A stretch of DNA of 64,000 nt from Desulfobacterales bacterium (lineage in GTDB: Bacteria; Desulfobacterota; Desulfobacteria; Desulfobacterales; Desulfosalsimonadaceae), in assembly GCA_034520365.1 (NCBI GenBank), contig JAXHNP010000003.1, forward strand, positions 124,001 through 188,000, given 5' to 3'. Below the pieces are notes generated by a model. That model was not told the origin of the DNA. It worked only from the letters and a program-made list of their open reading frames with translations, and ran no database searches. Shown here in pieces: positions 18,439-27,914 of the stretch. Numbering within the stretch: position 1 is the first letter of the stretch; each line of letters starts with the position of its first letter. The position numbers and the translations under genes are program-made.

Positions 18439-19714
18439 GGCTTTCCTCCGCTTTCATCTGCTCCAACGTATGTTTGGCCAGTTTAATGTGTTGAAAAATG
18501 GGAATCCGGGTTTCACAGACAAACGCACACAGGCCGCATTCAATGCACGCATCCAGATCGGCCTGCGCTGCTGCCGCCTCATACTGTTCGGCTTCCAGCA
18601 GCCGGACTAAAATGTTGACCGGAATGTTGACCGGACAGACGCGGACGCATTCCCCGCAGTTAATGCAGGCCACATCGGCTGTCTCGGGGATCAAAGCCCC
18701 GTCCTGAACCATGATCGTATCCGTATCCGCCTGAACCGGATGCGCCGTTGAATAGACCGCAACCCCGGTCATAGGGCCGCCGAAAATGATCCGGTCGCCT
18801 TCCCGGACCGATTCGTTAAAGGTCTCCAGGACATCCTTGAGCGGGGTGCCGATGGGCGCGGACACCAGACGTTTAGTCCCGTTTTTGGGAATAAATGTGA
18901 ACAGTTTCTCCATGGGCAGCTCGCCCGTGTTAAACGCCGCACCGATGGCGGCTACCGCCTCCGCCGAAAAAAACGCCGCATCCGCCTGGGGGGCCGCATC
19001 CCCGCCTTTTAACTCACCAGCCAGCATATGTCTTATGATCAGTTCGGGGTTGGCGGCCGGGTATTCCGAATCCACGGTTTTCACCCCTGCTCCGGCGGCG
19101 CCGGCCACCTGCACCAAATGTTCGGGGGCGGCCAGGATAACATTCTGGATGCCGGTCATTTTGCGCAGAATATCAATGCCGGTTTTTATGGATTCAATGC
19201 GGGTTTTGACAAAATACTGGTTGGTAATTGAAGGCAGATCCTGATCCGTGCCCAGCACCACAATGGCCTTGATTCGCCGGTCAGGATCAAAAAATGGGGA
19301 AAAATCCGGTTTTCCGGGAAGTCCATGCAGAAACCGGGTCGCATTCTCAAGTGTGGGCATTTTGCTGATTTGCTTGAATTCATCATCGGCCACCTGATGC
19401 GCCTCTGAATCCACAGTAATCGATACGGCGGCCATCTCTGCCTGCATCATGCCCAAAAAAGGCGTTATTTCGGAGACTTGGCCGGAAAGACTGGCCAGGG
19501 CATAGTCTTCGGCCGTCTGGGTGACCTGGATGCGCTGGCCGGCTTTCACCTGTTCCCCGACAGAGAGCATCAAATCCTGTGCCCTTTCAAGCGGTGTGTC
19601 CAGAAGCAGCTGGATTTCCCTGGATGCCGGCACGGCGGCCGGTTCAGCTGCTGCATCCGTAATGGCCGAATATGTCAGTTTCGGTTTAATAAAGCCAAAA
19701 AACGATCTTTTCAT
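18431..19714 (-). CDS. rnfC: Rnf complex Fe-S subunit RnfC
   Basis: 427-aa peripheral subunit, the NADH-side component in other Rnf complexes. Order: an N-terminal barrel-sandwich region, an FMN/NADH-binding domain (VVLGTDQDLPSITNQ), an SLBB-like part (GTPLKDVLETF, GGPMTGVAV), then two [4Fe-4S] motifs CINCGECVRVCPVNIP and CIECGLCAFVCETRIP. In this organism RnfB also has an NAD(P)H-type domain, so RnfC may not be the only nicotinamide site. It follows the cytochrome gene by 66 bp. Confidence 0.94.
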   Translation of the reverse strand: MKRSFFGFIKPKLTYSAITDAAAEPAAVPASREIQLLLDTPLERAQDLMLSVGEQVKAGQRIQVTQTAEDYALASLSGQVSEITPFLGMMQAEMAAVSITVDSEAHQVADDEFKQISKMPTLENATRFLHGLPGKPDFSPFFDPDRRIKAIVVLGTDQDLPSITNQYFVKTRIESIKTGIDILRKMTGIQNVILAAPEHLVQVAGAAGAGVKTVDSEYPAANPELIIRHMLAGELKGGDAAPQADAAFFSAEAVAAIGAAFNTGELPMEKLFTFIPKNGTKRLVSAPIGTPLKDVLETFNESVREGDRIIFGGPMTGVAVYSTAHPVQADTDTIMVQDGALIPETADVACINCGECVRVCPVNIPVNILVRLLEAEQYEAAAAQADLDACIECGLCAFVCETRIPIFQHIKLAKHTLEQMKAEESHG

Positions 19715-19780
19715 GGATTACCCTTTAACCGTGTTATGCGGTTTGCAGATATATGGAGCGTTCGCGGCAAGCTCTACCGG

Positions 19781-20416
19781 CTAATACCCGTGACACTGAT
19801 TACAATCCGACTGGGTCGGGCCGACGCCGAAATCCTCATGGCAGTTCATGCATTGATCATGAAATGCCTCGGTCCGGTTTCTGGGCGCGTGGCAGCCGGC
19901 ACAATCGGTTTTCCCCGGCATCACCCCAAAATCCTCATGGCATCCGATACACTGCTGATGGAAGGCATCCTTCCGGCCGGGCATCATGTCATCGCCCATC
20001 CCCCGCTGATGGCACGCGGTACAGTGCTGGGGCGGTTCCGGATCGCCCTGCTGATAGTTATGGTGGCAGTCATTGCAGTACAGGCCGTATTCCTGGGCAT
20101 GGGCGTCGTGCTTGAACATGCCCTTGTCGCCCAATGCCGGCTGATATTTGCCATCCGGCTGATGGCACCGGCCGCATGAATCCGGCATCTCTTTTTCTAA
20201 TTCCCGGTAGGCATGGTGGCAGTCTTCGCAATAAAGCCCGTAGTTGTCGCTGTGGCTTTGATGGTCAAACAGCACATCCCCGCCTGTCGTCTTATACATT
20301 TTACGGATCGGAGATTCCGGTGATTTCGCCGGAAGTACGCTATACCCCAACAATCCGACCACCAAACAGGCGACAAGAATCCCATACGCCAATTTCAATT
20401 CTTTTTTCGAAGTCAT
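19781..20416 (-). CDS. membrane-anchored octahaem cytochrome c of the Rnf operon
   Basis: 211 aa. An uncleaved N-terminal anchor (about 9-28) is followed by eight CxxCH haem sites: CEDCH, CGRCH, CNDCH, CTACH, CIGCH, CAGCH, CMNCH and CNQCH. Extra His residues (DHQSH, KHDAH) are likely distal ligands, giving a class III-like (cytochrome c7/c3) pattern. It is the first gene of the rnf operon. Rnf operons of sulfate reducers and Methanosarcina also start with or contain a multihaem cytochrome, so it probably exchanges electrons between Rnf and the periplasmic cytochrome pool. Confidence 0.92.
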   Translation of the reverse strand: MTSKKELKLAYGILVACLVVGLLGYSVLPAKSPESPIRKMYKTTGGDVLFDHQSHSDNYGLYCEDCHHAYRELEKEMPDSCGRCHQPDGKYQPALGDKGMFKHDAHAQEYGLYCNDCHHNYQQGDPEPPQHCTACHQRGMGDDMMPGRKDAFHQQCIGCHEDFGVMPGKTDCAGCHAPRNRTEAFHDQCMNCHEDFGVGPTQSDCNQCHGY

Positions 20417-20998
20417 GCGATTTGATTCCTTTCAACAGCCCAAAACCGACTTTTCATCCGTCTATTTATATTTTATATTTATCCGGTATATCTATCTGAT
20501 TTATCAGTATGGCTGATTCATCCGTATGGCGGGCGGCCAGCTCCATCAACATTTGCTCATTTCACGGCATTTGAAGGTTGATTAGACGCCGAACCTGCCA
20601 GTCGTTCAATTGCAAAAAATTAAGGTACCCTTCCTATTAAGTTAGGAGGTGTTTGTCAAGGACTTTTGTCCCTTTTTAATGAGCCGGACCTGTCGCAATG
20701 GCCAAGATCCCAAGATCGGGCAGGCCGGATGGGCTTGGGCGGCACACGCGAAAAATCGCCCGATTTAAATGGAATGAAGCCTTTCGGAGGGATATGCGGC
20801 AACACAAAACAGCCGCCCCATGACCGACCGACGGCTTCAGGTTTCAGATGGTCGGAAAAAGACCGGTTAGAGTCCGCCGTCTGAACACTGAAACCGCCGG
20901 GGCATGGTCATCTTTAAACCCGGAACCCGCAAAAGTGCATCTAAATATAGAAATGAACCAGTAAAACAGAGCGCCGCGCCTTTATATCATACTAGTCG
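20417..20998. other. 582-bp spacer between ftsZ end and rnf operon start
   Basis: Both flanking operons run on the minus strand, so this holds the ftsZ end and the rnf leader. The 60 bp nearest the cytochrome gene are very AT-rich. A minus-strand TTGACA at 20659-20654 is a possible but unconvincing -35 because no good -10 follows. The repeat-like segments TTCAGGTTTCAGA (20836-20848) and CTGAACACTGAAACC (20881-20895) recur near 39.1 kb. No credible gene and no strong terminator were found. Confidence 0.5.
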
Positions 20999-22261
20999 TT
21001 AATCCGCCTTCCGGCGCAGAAATGTGGGGATATCCAAATCCGTATCATAGTTGAAGCTGCTGTTATGGGTACCGTCCTTTTTGGCCTTTCGGCCGATTTT
21101 TTCGCCAAAACCGGATTTCTGACCATCGCCGTTGCCATTGCCGTTGCCGCCTTTCTGCCGGCTGGCCTCGTTGCGGATGACCGTTGGAATATCGTAATCA
21201 TCCAGTTTCAATTCTTCATCGGTCAAATCCCGGACCTTGCCGCGCGGTTTGAAGCCGTCTGACGGAAACCTGTGGATGTTGTCCTTTACATGCTGCATGT
21301 CCCGATCCCCGATGCCGGTGGCGATAACGGTAACCCGCATCTCATCGCCCAGAGAATCGTCCACCGCGGTTCCCCAGATAAGCTCCACATCCTCATTGTT
21401 AATCTCATTATAGATCCGGTCGGACGCCTCCATGGTCTCTTCCATGGTCAGCTCGGAGCTGCACGTGATGTTCATTAACACCCCGCGGGCGCCCACAATG
21501 GAATTGTCCTCTAAGAGGGGATGGGAAATGGCCCGCTCGGCCGCCTCCAGGGCCCGGTTCTCTCCACTCGCCCGGCCGATGCCCATGATGGCCATACCCG
21601 CCTTGGACATGGTGGTCTTTACATCCGCGAAATCCAGGTTGATCAGGCCGGGATGCATAATGAGATCCGTGATCCCTTTTACCGAATGATGCAGGATTTC
21701 ATCGGCCTTCTTAAACATCTCGATCAGGGTGGCTTTCTTGGACGCAAGCCCCCGCAGTCGATCGTTAGGAATGGTAATGACCGTATCCGCCACCTCCTTT
21801 AACTTGGCAATCCCCTCATCGGCGTGGCGGGTGCGCTTTCTGGCCTCAAAAGCAAACGGTCTGGTGACCACGGCCACGGTTAATGCGCCGAGTTCCTTGC
21901 ATATCTCGGCAATCACCGGTGCGGCGCCGGTGCCTGTGCCGCCGCCTAAGCCGGCGGCGATAAACACCATATGACTGTCGCCCAGCGCCTCCCGGATCAG
22001 TTCGGTGGATTCGATGGCCGCCTCCCGGCCGATGTTGGGATCCGCCCCGGCACCGAGTCCCTGGGTCAGGGCCTCGCCCAACTGAATCTTGGTGTTGGCC
22101 TTGGCATTGGCCAGGGCCTGGGCGTCGGTATTGGCCGCAATGAATTTGATCCCTTCAAGGCTTGCGTCGATCATGTTGTTAATGGCGTTGTTGCCGCCAC
22201 CGCCGACCCCGATTACTTTGATTTTGGCTGAATTGTCATTGTCCACATAGGTAAAGTTCAT
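20999..22261 (-). CDS. ftsZ: cell division protein FtsZ
   Basis: Tubulin-like GTPase that forms the division ring. 420 aa. The tubulin signature GLGGGTGTGAAPVIA and the T7-loop region (NLDFADVKTTMSKAGMAIMGIG) are intact. A variable linker with a Gly/Asn run (GGNGNGNGDG) leads to the conserved C-terminal peptide DLDIPTFLRRKAD that binds FtsA. A near-perfect AAGGAGGTGA Shine-Dalgarno lies upstream. Last gene of the dcw cluster. Confidence 0.97.
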   Translation of the reverse strand: MNFTYVDNDNSAKIKVIGVGGGGNNAINNMIDASLEGIKFIAANTDAQALANAKANTKIQLGEALTQGLGAGADPNIGREAAIESTELIREALGDSHMVFIAAGLGGGTGTGAAPVIAEICKELGALTVAVVTRPFAFEARKRTRHADEGIAKLKEVADTVITIPNDRLRGLASKKATLIEMFKKADEILHHSVKGITDLIMHPGLINLDFADVKTTMSKAGMAIMGIGRASGENRALEAAERAISHPLLEDNSIVGARGVLMNITCSSELTMEETMEASDRIYNEINNEDVELIWGTAVDDSLGDEMRVTVIATGIGDRDMQHVKDNIHRFPSDGFKPRGKVRDLTDEELKLDDYDIPTVIRNEASRQKGGNGNGNGDGQKSGFGEKIGRKAKKDGTHNSSFNYDTDLDIPTFLRRKAD

Positions 22262-22309
22262 GGGTTCACCTCCTTATGCTGTTTCGGGTTTGAAATATTT
22301 TCATATGGA

Positions 22310-23536
22310 TTAAATGATTTCCTTAAACCAGGTTTTCATGCGCTTCATGATCCGATTAAATATATTGTTGTCCCGAATCCGGAATTTCTTCTTTTCTTGA
22401 TTTTTGGCCCCATAGAGCACCAGGCCGACGCCCGTGGCATACATGGGATTGTTCACCACATCCACCAGCCCGGCAACACCCTGGGGCCGGCCGATGCGCA
22501 CCGGCAGTTCGAAAACGGATTCCGCAATATCGGTGATCCCTTCCAAAAGGGATGCCCCGCCTGTCAGCACCAGCCCGGAGGAGACGGCATTCTTCATGCC
22601 AGCCCGGTAAAGCTCGCGCTTTATAAGGGTAAAAATCTCCTCCACCCGGGGCTCCAGGATTTCCGCCAGTATCTGACGCGGCAGTTTCCGGCCGCCCCGG
22701 CCGGAAAGATCGGAAATCTCGATGGTTTCATCATTTCCGACCTGGTCCGCGATACAGGTGCCGTATTTGAGTTTTATCCGTTCGGCCTCGGCCATCGGGG
22801 TGCGCAGGCCCACGGAGATATCATTGGTCATATTGTTGCCGCCCAGTGAGAGGACAAAGGTATGCTTGATGTTGTTTCCGTTAAAAACCGCCAGATCTGT
22901 GGTGCCGCCGCCAATATCCACCAGTGCGGCGCCCACCTCTTTTTCCTCAGCGGTTAGTACCGACTCGCAGGAGGCAATCGGCTCCAGGATGATATCGCAG
23001 ACATCCAGCCCGGCCTTATTGGCGCATTTAACGATGTTCTGGGCCGAGGTCACGGCGCCGGTCACGATATGGATTTTGGCCTCAAGCCGGACGCCCGCCA
23101 TACCCACAGGATTATGAATACCGCCCTCGCCGTCCACGATAAATTCCTGAGGCAGCACGTGGATTACCTCCCGGTCCATGGGAATCGCAACCGCCCGGGC
23201 CGCCTCGATCACGCGATCCACATCCGACTGGGTAATCTCATCGCCCTTGATGGCGATGATGCCGTTACTGTTAAACCCTGTCATGTGTCCGCCGGCAATG
23301 CCCGCATATACGGCGGAGATTTCACAGCCGGCCATGAGTTCGGCTTCCTCCACCGCCTTTTTGATCGAATCCACGGTGGATTCGATATTGACCACAACCC
23401 CTTTGCGCAAACCGACTGACGGATGGCTCCCGATACCGATGATATTAAATGTGCCGCCGCTCATCTCCGCCACCACCGCGCAGATTTTGGTGGTGCCGAT
23501 ATCTAAACCGACGACAATCTCTTCCTTTCCCTTCAC
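22310..23536 (-). CDS. ftsA: cell division protein FtsA
   Basis: Actin-like ATPase that tethers FtsZ to the membrane. I place the start at the GTG at 23536 (408 aa), one base after the ftsQ stop, because GGAGG lies 6 bp upstream and the actin phosphate-1 motif VVGLDIGTTKICAVV follows at once. DIGGGTTDLAVF is phosphate 2, and VLTGGASLLEGI is the adenosine motif. The C-terminal amphipathic helix (NRIMKRMKTWFKEII) is the membrane-targeting end. A longer frame to 23611 would overlap ftsQ and is unlikely. Confidence 0.95.
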   Translation of the reverse strand: MKGKEEIVVGLDIGTTKICAVVAEMSGGTFNIIGIGSHPSVGLRKGVVVNIESTVDSIKKAVEEAELMAGCEISAVYAGIAGGHMTGFNSNGIIAIKGDEITQSDVDRVIEAARAVAIPMDREVIHVLPQEFIVDGEGGIHNPVGMAGVRLEAKIHIVTGAVTSAQNIVKCANKAGLDVCDIILEPIASCESVLTAEEKEVGAALVDIGGGTTDLAVFNGNNIKHTFVLSLGGNNMTNDISVGLRTPMAEAERIKLKYGTCIADQVGNDETIEISDLSGRGGRKLPRQILAEILEPRVEEIFTLIKRELYRAGMKNAVSSGLVLTGGASLLEGITDIAESVFELPVRIGRPQGVAGLVDVVNNPMYATGVGLVLYGAKNQEKKKFRIRDNNIFNRIMKRMKTWFKEII

Positions 23537-23537
23537 C

Positions 23538-24389
23538 TTAGACCTCCTTTTCTTCTTCGCTGGTATTCCGGGCAATTGGGGTTGCGACCATCCGATTCGG
23601 GTTATGCGCATCCATTGACTTAATCTCCGGAAGATCGGGATCTGTCTCTATCCGGGCAAAAACCCGGCCGAGCCGCTCGAATTTCTTTTCATATGCACCG
23701 TATCCCATATGGACGGATGCCACCGGCGTGCTGACAAGAAGCGTGAGCCCCGTCTCCGTATCCACTGAAATCTCATGAACGCCCGGGCTGCCAAAAATGC
23801 CGGCATGTTTATCAAGCGCCGCCAGTATGGCCATGACCGCCCTATAGGTTTTGGTTTCCGGGCTCTCCGGGGACTTCCAATCCGCATAATCAATGCCCGC
23901 GATAATCGGCAGGCCGCTCATCTCAGCCGGGGCGGCTTCTTTGAAAATATCGCCGCCGTAATCGATTAAAAAGCATCTCCCCACATCCAGCACGGCCAGC
24001 GGCTTGTGCTCATCAATCCGGATACTTATCCGGGACGGCAGCTCGCGCCGGAGCCCGGCATTTTTGATCCAGGGCTCTGCCACCAGGCGCTTTCTCACCC
24101 GGCCAAGGTTAACGGCCAAAATATTGTCCCCGCATTCAAGCTCGGCCGCGTCAAGGATCGCCTGCTCCGAAAGGCGGTGTTCGCCGGTTACCGTAATGAC
24201 CTCCGCCCGGAAATAATCGCACTGGGTCAGGGCGTCATAGCCGAAGATAAAAACCACACCGGTCAGGCAGAAGCCGGCGGCCCCAATCAGGGCCTTGGCC
24301 CATATCCCGGCCTTCCCCCGGGCAGATGCCTTTTGGGCGGCCTTTTTCTTTTTATACCGGTTCTTACGAGCGGGCTTAATCGCCGACAA
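23538..24389 (-). CDS. ftsQ: cell division protein FtsQ
   Basis: Bitopic divisome protein. A very basic cytoplasmic N-terminus (KPARKNRYKKKKAAQKASARGK), one membrane segment, then the POTRA domain (YFRAEVITVTGEHRLSEQAILDAA) and the beta domain. I favour the TTG at 24389 (283 aa), which has GGAGG 6 bp upstream. An alternative TTG at 24407 lacks a ribosome site. The start overlaps the end of murB, so translation may be coupled. Confidence 0.88.
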   Translation of the reverse strand: MSAIKPARKNRYKKKKAAQKASARGKAGIWAKALIGAAGFCLTGVVFIFGYDALTQCDYFRAEVITVTGEHRLSEQAILDAAELECGDNILAVNLGRVRKRLVAEPWIKNAGLRRELPSRISIRIDEHKPLAVLDVGRCFLIDYGGDIFKEAAPAEMSGLPIIAGIDYADWKSPESPETKTYRAVMAILAALDKHAGIFGSPGVHEISVDTETGLTLLVSTPVASVHMGYGAYEKKFERLGRVFARIETDPDLPEIKSMDAHNPNRMVATPIARNTSEEEKEV

Positions 24390-25320
24390 TTCTGACCTCC
24401 GGGTCAAGCAAAACCTGAAACTTCTCGTAGACCGCAGCCTGAACCTTTTCCATAAGCTGCAGGATATCCGCTGCCGAGGCCCTGCCCCGGTTTAAAATGA
24501 AATTGGCATGCACTTCCGATACCTGGGCATCCCCGTAGGACACGCCCTTCATCCCGGCCCTATCAATCAGGGCCCCGGCCGGCTCACCGGTTTCCGGATT
24601 CTTAAAGAAACAGCCCGCACTCGCCCCGCCTTTGGGCTGCCCCGCCTGCCGCTGTTTAAGCAAAGCCTCTGCTTCGGCCGCCAGTTTATCACGGTTTGCG
24701 GGATACAACTGAAAGCTGGCGTCCAGAATTATTGGGGAAGGGCTCGCCGCTTTATGTTCAGGAAGTTTTAACCCCCGGTATTCGAATTCAAGCAAGGCTT
24801 CTGTGAGCGCCCCCACGCGGCCGTCCGGGAACAACACCGTGACCTGGACCAGTACGTTTTCCATAGCGCCGCGAGCGGTACCCGCGTTCATCATGACCGC
24901 TCCGCCCACGGTTCCGGGAATTCCTATGGCGAAATTCAAGCCGGAAAGCCCCCTGTCAATGGCAAACCGGCAGAGCCGGTTTAAGTGCTCGCCGGCCATG
25001 GCCCGGACCCCCGTGGAAGCTGCTCCCTCGTCGCTCACTGATACCCCCTTAATACCGGCCGACGTATCAATCACCACCCCGCGGACCCCTTTGTCCCTGA
25101 CCAGAAGGTTTGAGCCCCCGCCGATCACCACATAGAAAACATTTTCCGCAGCCAGCCACTTAACCAGGGAAACCAGCTCATCGGCGCTTTCCGGGGCCAC
25201 ATAGACATCTGCCGGTCCGCCCACGCGAAACCAGGTATGCGCGGCCATAGGCTCGTCAAAGGCAAGCTTTCCCTTGACCCGCTCTCTGATCGCCGCTCTG
25301 AATGCCTGCTGGTTATCCAT
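24376..25320 (-). CDS. murB: UDP-N-acetylenolpyruvoylglucosamine reductase
   Basis: FAD enzyme that reduces UDP-GlcNAc-enolpyruvate to UDP-MurNAc. 314 aa. HTWFRVGGPADVYVAPES and VIGGGSNLLVRDKG bind FAD; IGIPGTVGGAVMMNAG and the active-site segment KGGASAGCFFKNPETG, with its proton-donor Ser, are intact. Length and the GCFFKNP pattern fit the type II MurB form. It sits in the usual murC-murB-ftsQ order. Confidence 0.95.
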   Translation of the reverse strand: MDNQQAFRAAIRERVKGKLAFDEPMAAHTWFRVGGPADVYVAPESADELVSLVKWLAAENVFYVVIGGGSNLLVRDKGVRGVVIDTSAGIKGVSVSDEGAASTGVRAMAGEHLNRLCRFAIDRGLSGLNFAIGIPGTVGGAVMMNAGTARGAMENVLVQVTVLFPDGRVGALTEALLEFEYRGLKLPEHKAASPSPIILDASFQLYPANRDKLAAEAEALLKQRQAGQPKGGASAGCFFKNPETGEPAGALIDRAGMKGVSYGDAQVSEVHANFILNRGRASAADILQLMEKVQAAVYEKFQVLLDPEVRIVGD

Positions 25321-25331
25321 GAACCGCCTTA

Positions 25332-26726
25332 CTACCCCTTATCTCTTGCATTCGATTGCCCCAATTGCTCAAGCAGCGTCTGGCCCACCTGCCAGACGTT
25401 GCCCGCGCCAAGGGTCAGGATGATATCACCTGCTTTGGCATTTTCCTTAAGGTATGAAACCGCCGCTGCTTTTTCATCAAAGCAGAGCACATCCTTATGC
25501 CCGTGATGGCGCACCCCGTCAGCCAGCCGGTGATGATCCACCCCCTCGATTTCCGGCTCCCCGGCCGAATAGATCGGCAGCAGCATCAGCAGGTCCGACT
25601 GATAGAAGGACCGGGTAAAGTCATCAAACAAAACCTTTGTCCGGGTGTAGCGATGGGGCTGAAAAACGACCTTCAGGCGGCGGCCGGGCCAGCTTTTCCG
25701 CACCGCATCCAGGGTGGTCTTGATTTCTGTGGGATGATGGCCGTAGTCATCTATGATCTGGATACCTTTTGCCTCTCCCCTAATTTCAAGCCGCCGCTGC
25801 ACGCCAGCCAAATTTTCCAGGGCCGCCTGAATCCTCTCAAACGGTATTTCAAGCTCCATACCCACGGCAATGCTGGCCAGGGCATTATAGATATTGTGCA
25901 GACCGGGCAGGTTCAGAATCACCTGGCCGGCCAATTGGCCCTGGCTATAAACGGAAAATCGGCTCCGGACCGTTTCATACCGGATATCCGAGGCCTGGAT
26001 ATCGGCCTGGGCGCTTAGCCCATAGGTAACATAGCGTTTCTTGAGCTTCGGAATAATCTCCTGAATATGCTCATTATCCAGGCAAAGCACCGCCAGTCCG
26101 TAAAACGGCACCCGATCGATGAAATCCAGAAAAACGGATTTGATAGTATCCAGATCTTTGTAAAAATCGAGATGCTCCAGATCGATATTGGTGACCACCG
26201 CCATGGTCGGGCTAAACTTTAAAAACGAGCCGTCGCTTTCATCCGCTTCCGCCACGATAAATTCGCCCTGACCCAGGACCGCATTGGTGTTTATCTGCTT
26301 TAACTTTCCGCCGATCACCACCGTGGGATCAAGCCCGCCCTCGGCAAGCACACTTGCCAGGATCGAGGTGGTGGTGGTTTTGCCATGGGCACCGGCCACA
26401 GCAATGCTGTATTTTAACCGCATGAGCTCAGCCAGCATCTCCGCCCTCGGGATCACCGGGATACCGGCATCGAGTGCGGCCTTGACCTCGGGATTATCCT
26501 TTCCAATGGCCGATGAAGTGACCACCACATCCGCACCATCCACTTGCGCCGGTTCATGGCCCTTATATATTTTGCCGCCCAGACCGGTCAGCCGTTCGGT
26601 AGCATCAGAGGCTGCAATGTCCGAGCCGGACACGGCATAGCCCAGGTTTAACAGGAGCTCTGCAATCCCGCTCATGCCGATGCCGCCGATGCCGATAAAA
26701 TAAATATGGTATTTTTTTTGATACAT
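25332..26726 (-). CDS. murC: UDP-N-acetylmuramate--L-alanine ligase
   Basis: First Mur ligase, adding L-Ala to UDP-MurNAc. 464 aa with the N-terminal HIYFIGIGGIGMSGIAELLL UDP-binding motif, the ATP loop GAHGKTTTTSI near residue 115, the DDYGHHPTE motif near 330 that distinguishes MurC, and FQPHRYTRT. 11 bp separate it from murB. No ddl follows, unlike in several proteobacterial clusters. Confidence 0.96.
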   Translation of the reverse strand: MYQKKYHIYFIGIGGIGMSGIAELLLNLGYAVSGSDIAASDATERLTGLGGKIYKGHEPAQVDGADVVVTSSAIGKDNPEVKAALDAGIPVIPRAEMLAELMRLKYSIAVAGAHGKTTTTSILASVLAEGGLDPTVVIGGKLKQINTNAVLGQGEFIVAEADESDGSFLKFSPTMAVVTNIDLEHLDFYKDLDTIKSVFLDFIDRVPFYGLAVLCLDNEHIQEIIPKLKKRYVTYGLSAQADIQASDIRYETVRSRFSVYSQGQLAGQVILNLPGLHNIYNALASIAVGMELEIPFERIQAALENLAGVQRRLEIRGEAKGIQIIDDYGHHPTEIKTTLDAVRKSWPGRRLKVVFQPHRYTRTKVLFDDFTRSFYQSDLLMLLPIYSAGEPEIEGVDHHRLADGVRHHGHKDVLCFDEKAAAVSYLKENAKAGDIILTLGAGNVWQVGQTLLEQLGQSNARDKG

Positions 26727-26735
26727 GGATGCCCG

Positions 26736-27914
26736 TCAGTTTATTGACAGGACCGTGCGCCGGCCCCTGGGTTTAGACTTTCGGCTCTCCAATGCCCCGG
26801 AAATATCCGCCGCTATTTCCGCCGCCGCCTGAGGCATGGCAAAGGCGCCTATTTTGGCCTGCATTTCCCGGCGAACCGATTCATGTCTGGCATAATAGTT
26901 GACTCTCTCCGCCAGGTGCGCTCCATCCAGCGCCTTCTGTTCGATCAGTTCGGCAGCCCCGGACTCCGACAGACTTTTGGCATTAAAATACTGATGGTTG
27001 TCCGCCGCATAGGGGTATGGGATAAAGATGGCCGGCAGACCGGCAGCCGCCACTTCAGCCACGGACGTAGCACCCGCCCGGCATACGGTCAGATCCGCCG
27101 ATGCATAGCAGGCGGCCATATCATCAAAAAATGCGGACACCCGGGCTTTTATGCCGGCTTTTTCATAGCCTGCCTGGACTGTCTCCACATCCGCCTCACC
27201 GGTTTGATGGATAAACCGGAACGTATCGGCCCCGGCTAAACGGGAAAGCGCCTCTAAAACCGCCATGTTGATCGCATGGGCGCCCTGGCTGCCGCCCAGA
27301 ATCAGCACGGTAAAGCCGCCGGCGGATCCGGATGTTTTTTCTTGTGACAGTTGATCGGCGATTTCGGTGCGGATGGGGTTTCCGGTAAGCCGCACCTTGT
27401 CCGCGTATCCCCCCATGTCCGTATCTGCAAACGACACATAGATGCGATGGGCATATTTGGCCAGAAACCGGTTGGTCATCCCGGGAATCCGGTTCTGTTC
27501 ATGGATGACCCGGAAAATACGCATCATCCACGCAGCCAGAATAACCGGTGCAGCGGAATAGCCGCCCATACCGATCACCACATCCGGCCGGAAACGGATA
27601 AAAAGGGCCAATGCGGCTAAAATCCCGGCAGGAACCTTAACCAGGGCGCCCAGTTTTCCGGACACCCCTTTGCCCTTGACCCCGGCCGCGGGAATCCGGG
27701 CCGTCCGATAATCCGTGCGGGAAAGCACGCGGGCTTCAATCGGCCGGCCGGTGGTGATAAACAACACCCGGCTGTCTGCGGCCCGCTGCCTGAAGGCCTC
27801 GGCAATGGCAAGTCCTGGAAACAGATGCCCGCCGGTGCCGCCGCCGGCAATAACAATGCGCAGCCTACGTCCGCTGGTCCCGCTGTTTTTTGCTATGTGC
27901 CGCCCTTTGCTCAT
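26736..27914 (-). CDS. murG: UDP-GlcNAc:lipid I N-acetylglucosaminyltransferase
   Basis: Peripheral membrane GT-B glycosyltransferase that converts lipid I to lipid II. 392 aa. G-loops GGGTGGHLFPGLAIAEAF and GGYSAAPVILAAW, the C-domain LGGSQGAHAIN and the UDP-GlcNAc site CRAGATSVAEVAAAGLPAIFIPYPYA are intact. The N-terminus has about 20 extra basic residues before the first strand. Its ATG overlaps the ftsW stop by 4 bp. Confidence 0.96.
   Translation of the reverse strand: MSKGRHIAKNSGTSGRRLRIVIAGGGTGGHLFPGLAIAEAFRQRAADSRVLFITTGRPIEARVLSRTDYRTARIPAAGVKGKGVSGKLGALVKVPAGILAALALFIRFRPDVVIGMGGYSAAPVILAAWMMRIFRVIHEQNRIPGMTNRFLAKYAHRIYVSFADTDMGGYADKVRLTGNPIRTEIADQLSQEKTSGSAGGFTVLILGGSQGAHAINMAVLEALSRLAGADTFRFIHQTGEADVETVQAGYEKAGIKARVSAFFDDMAACYASADLTVCRAGATSVAEVAAAGLPAIFIPYPYAADNHQYFNAKSLSESGAAELIEQKALDGAHLAERVNYYARHESVRREMQAKIGAFAMPQAAAEIAADISGALESRKSKPRGRRTVLSIN

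Noticed and set aside
20666-20884. Small plus-strand open frame of 72 codons in the ftsZ-rnf spacer
   Set aside because: No ribosome site, composition unlike a protein, and it runs through a repeat segment.
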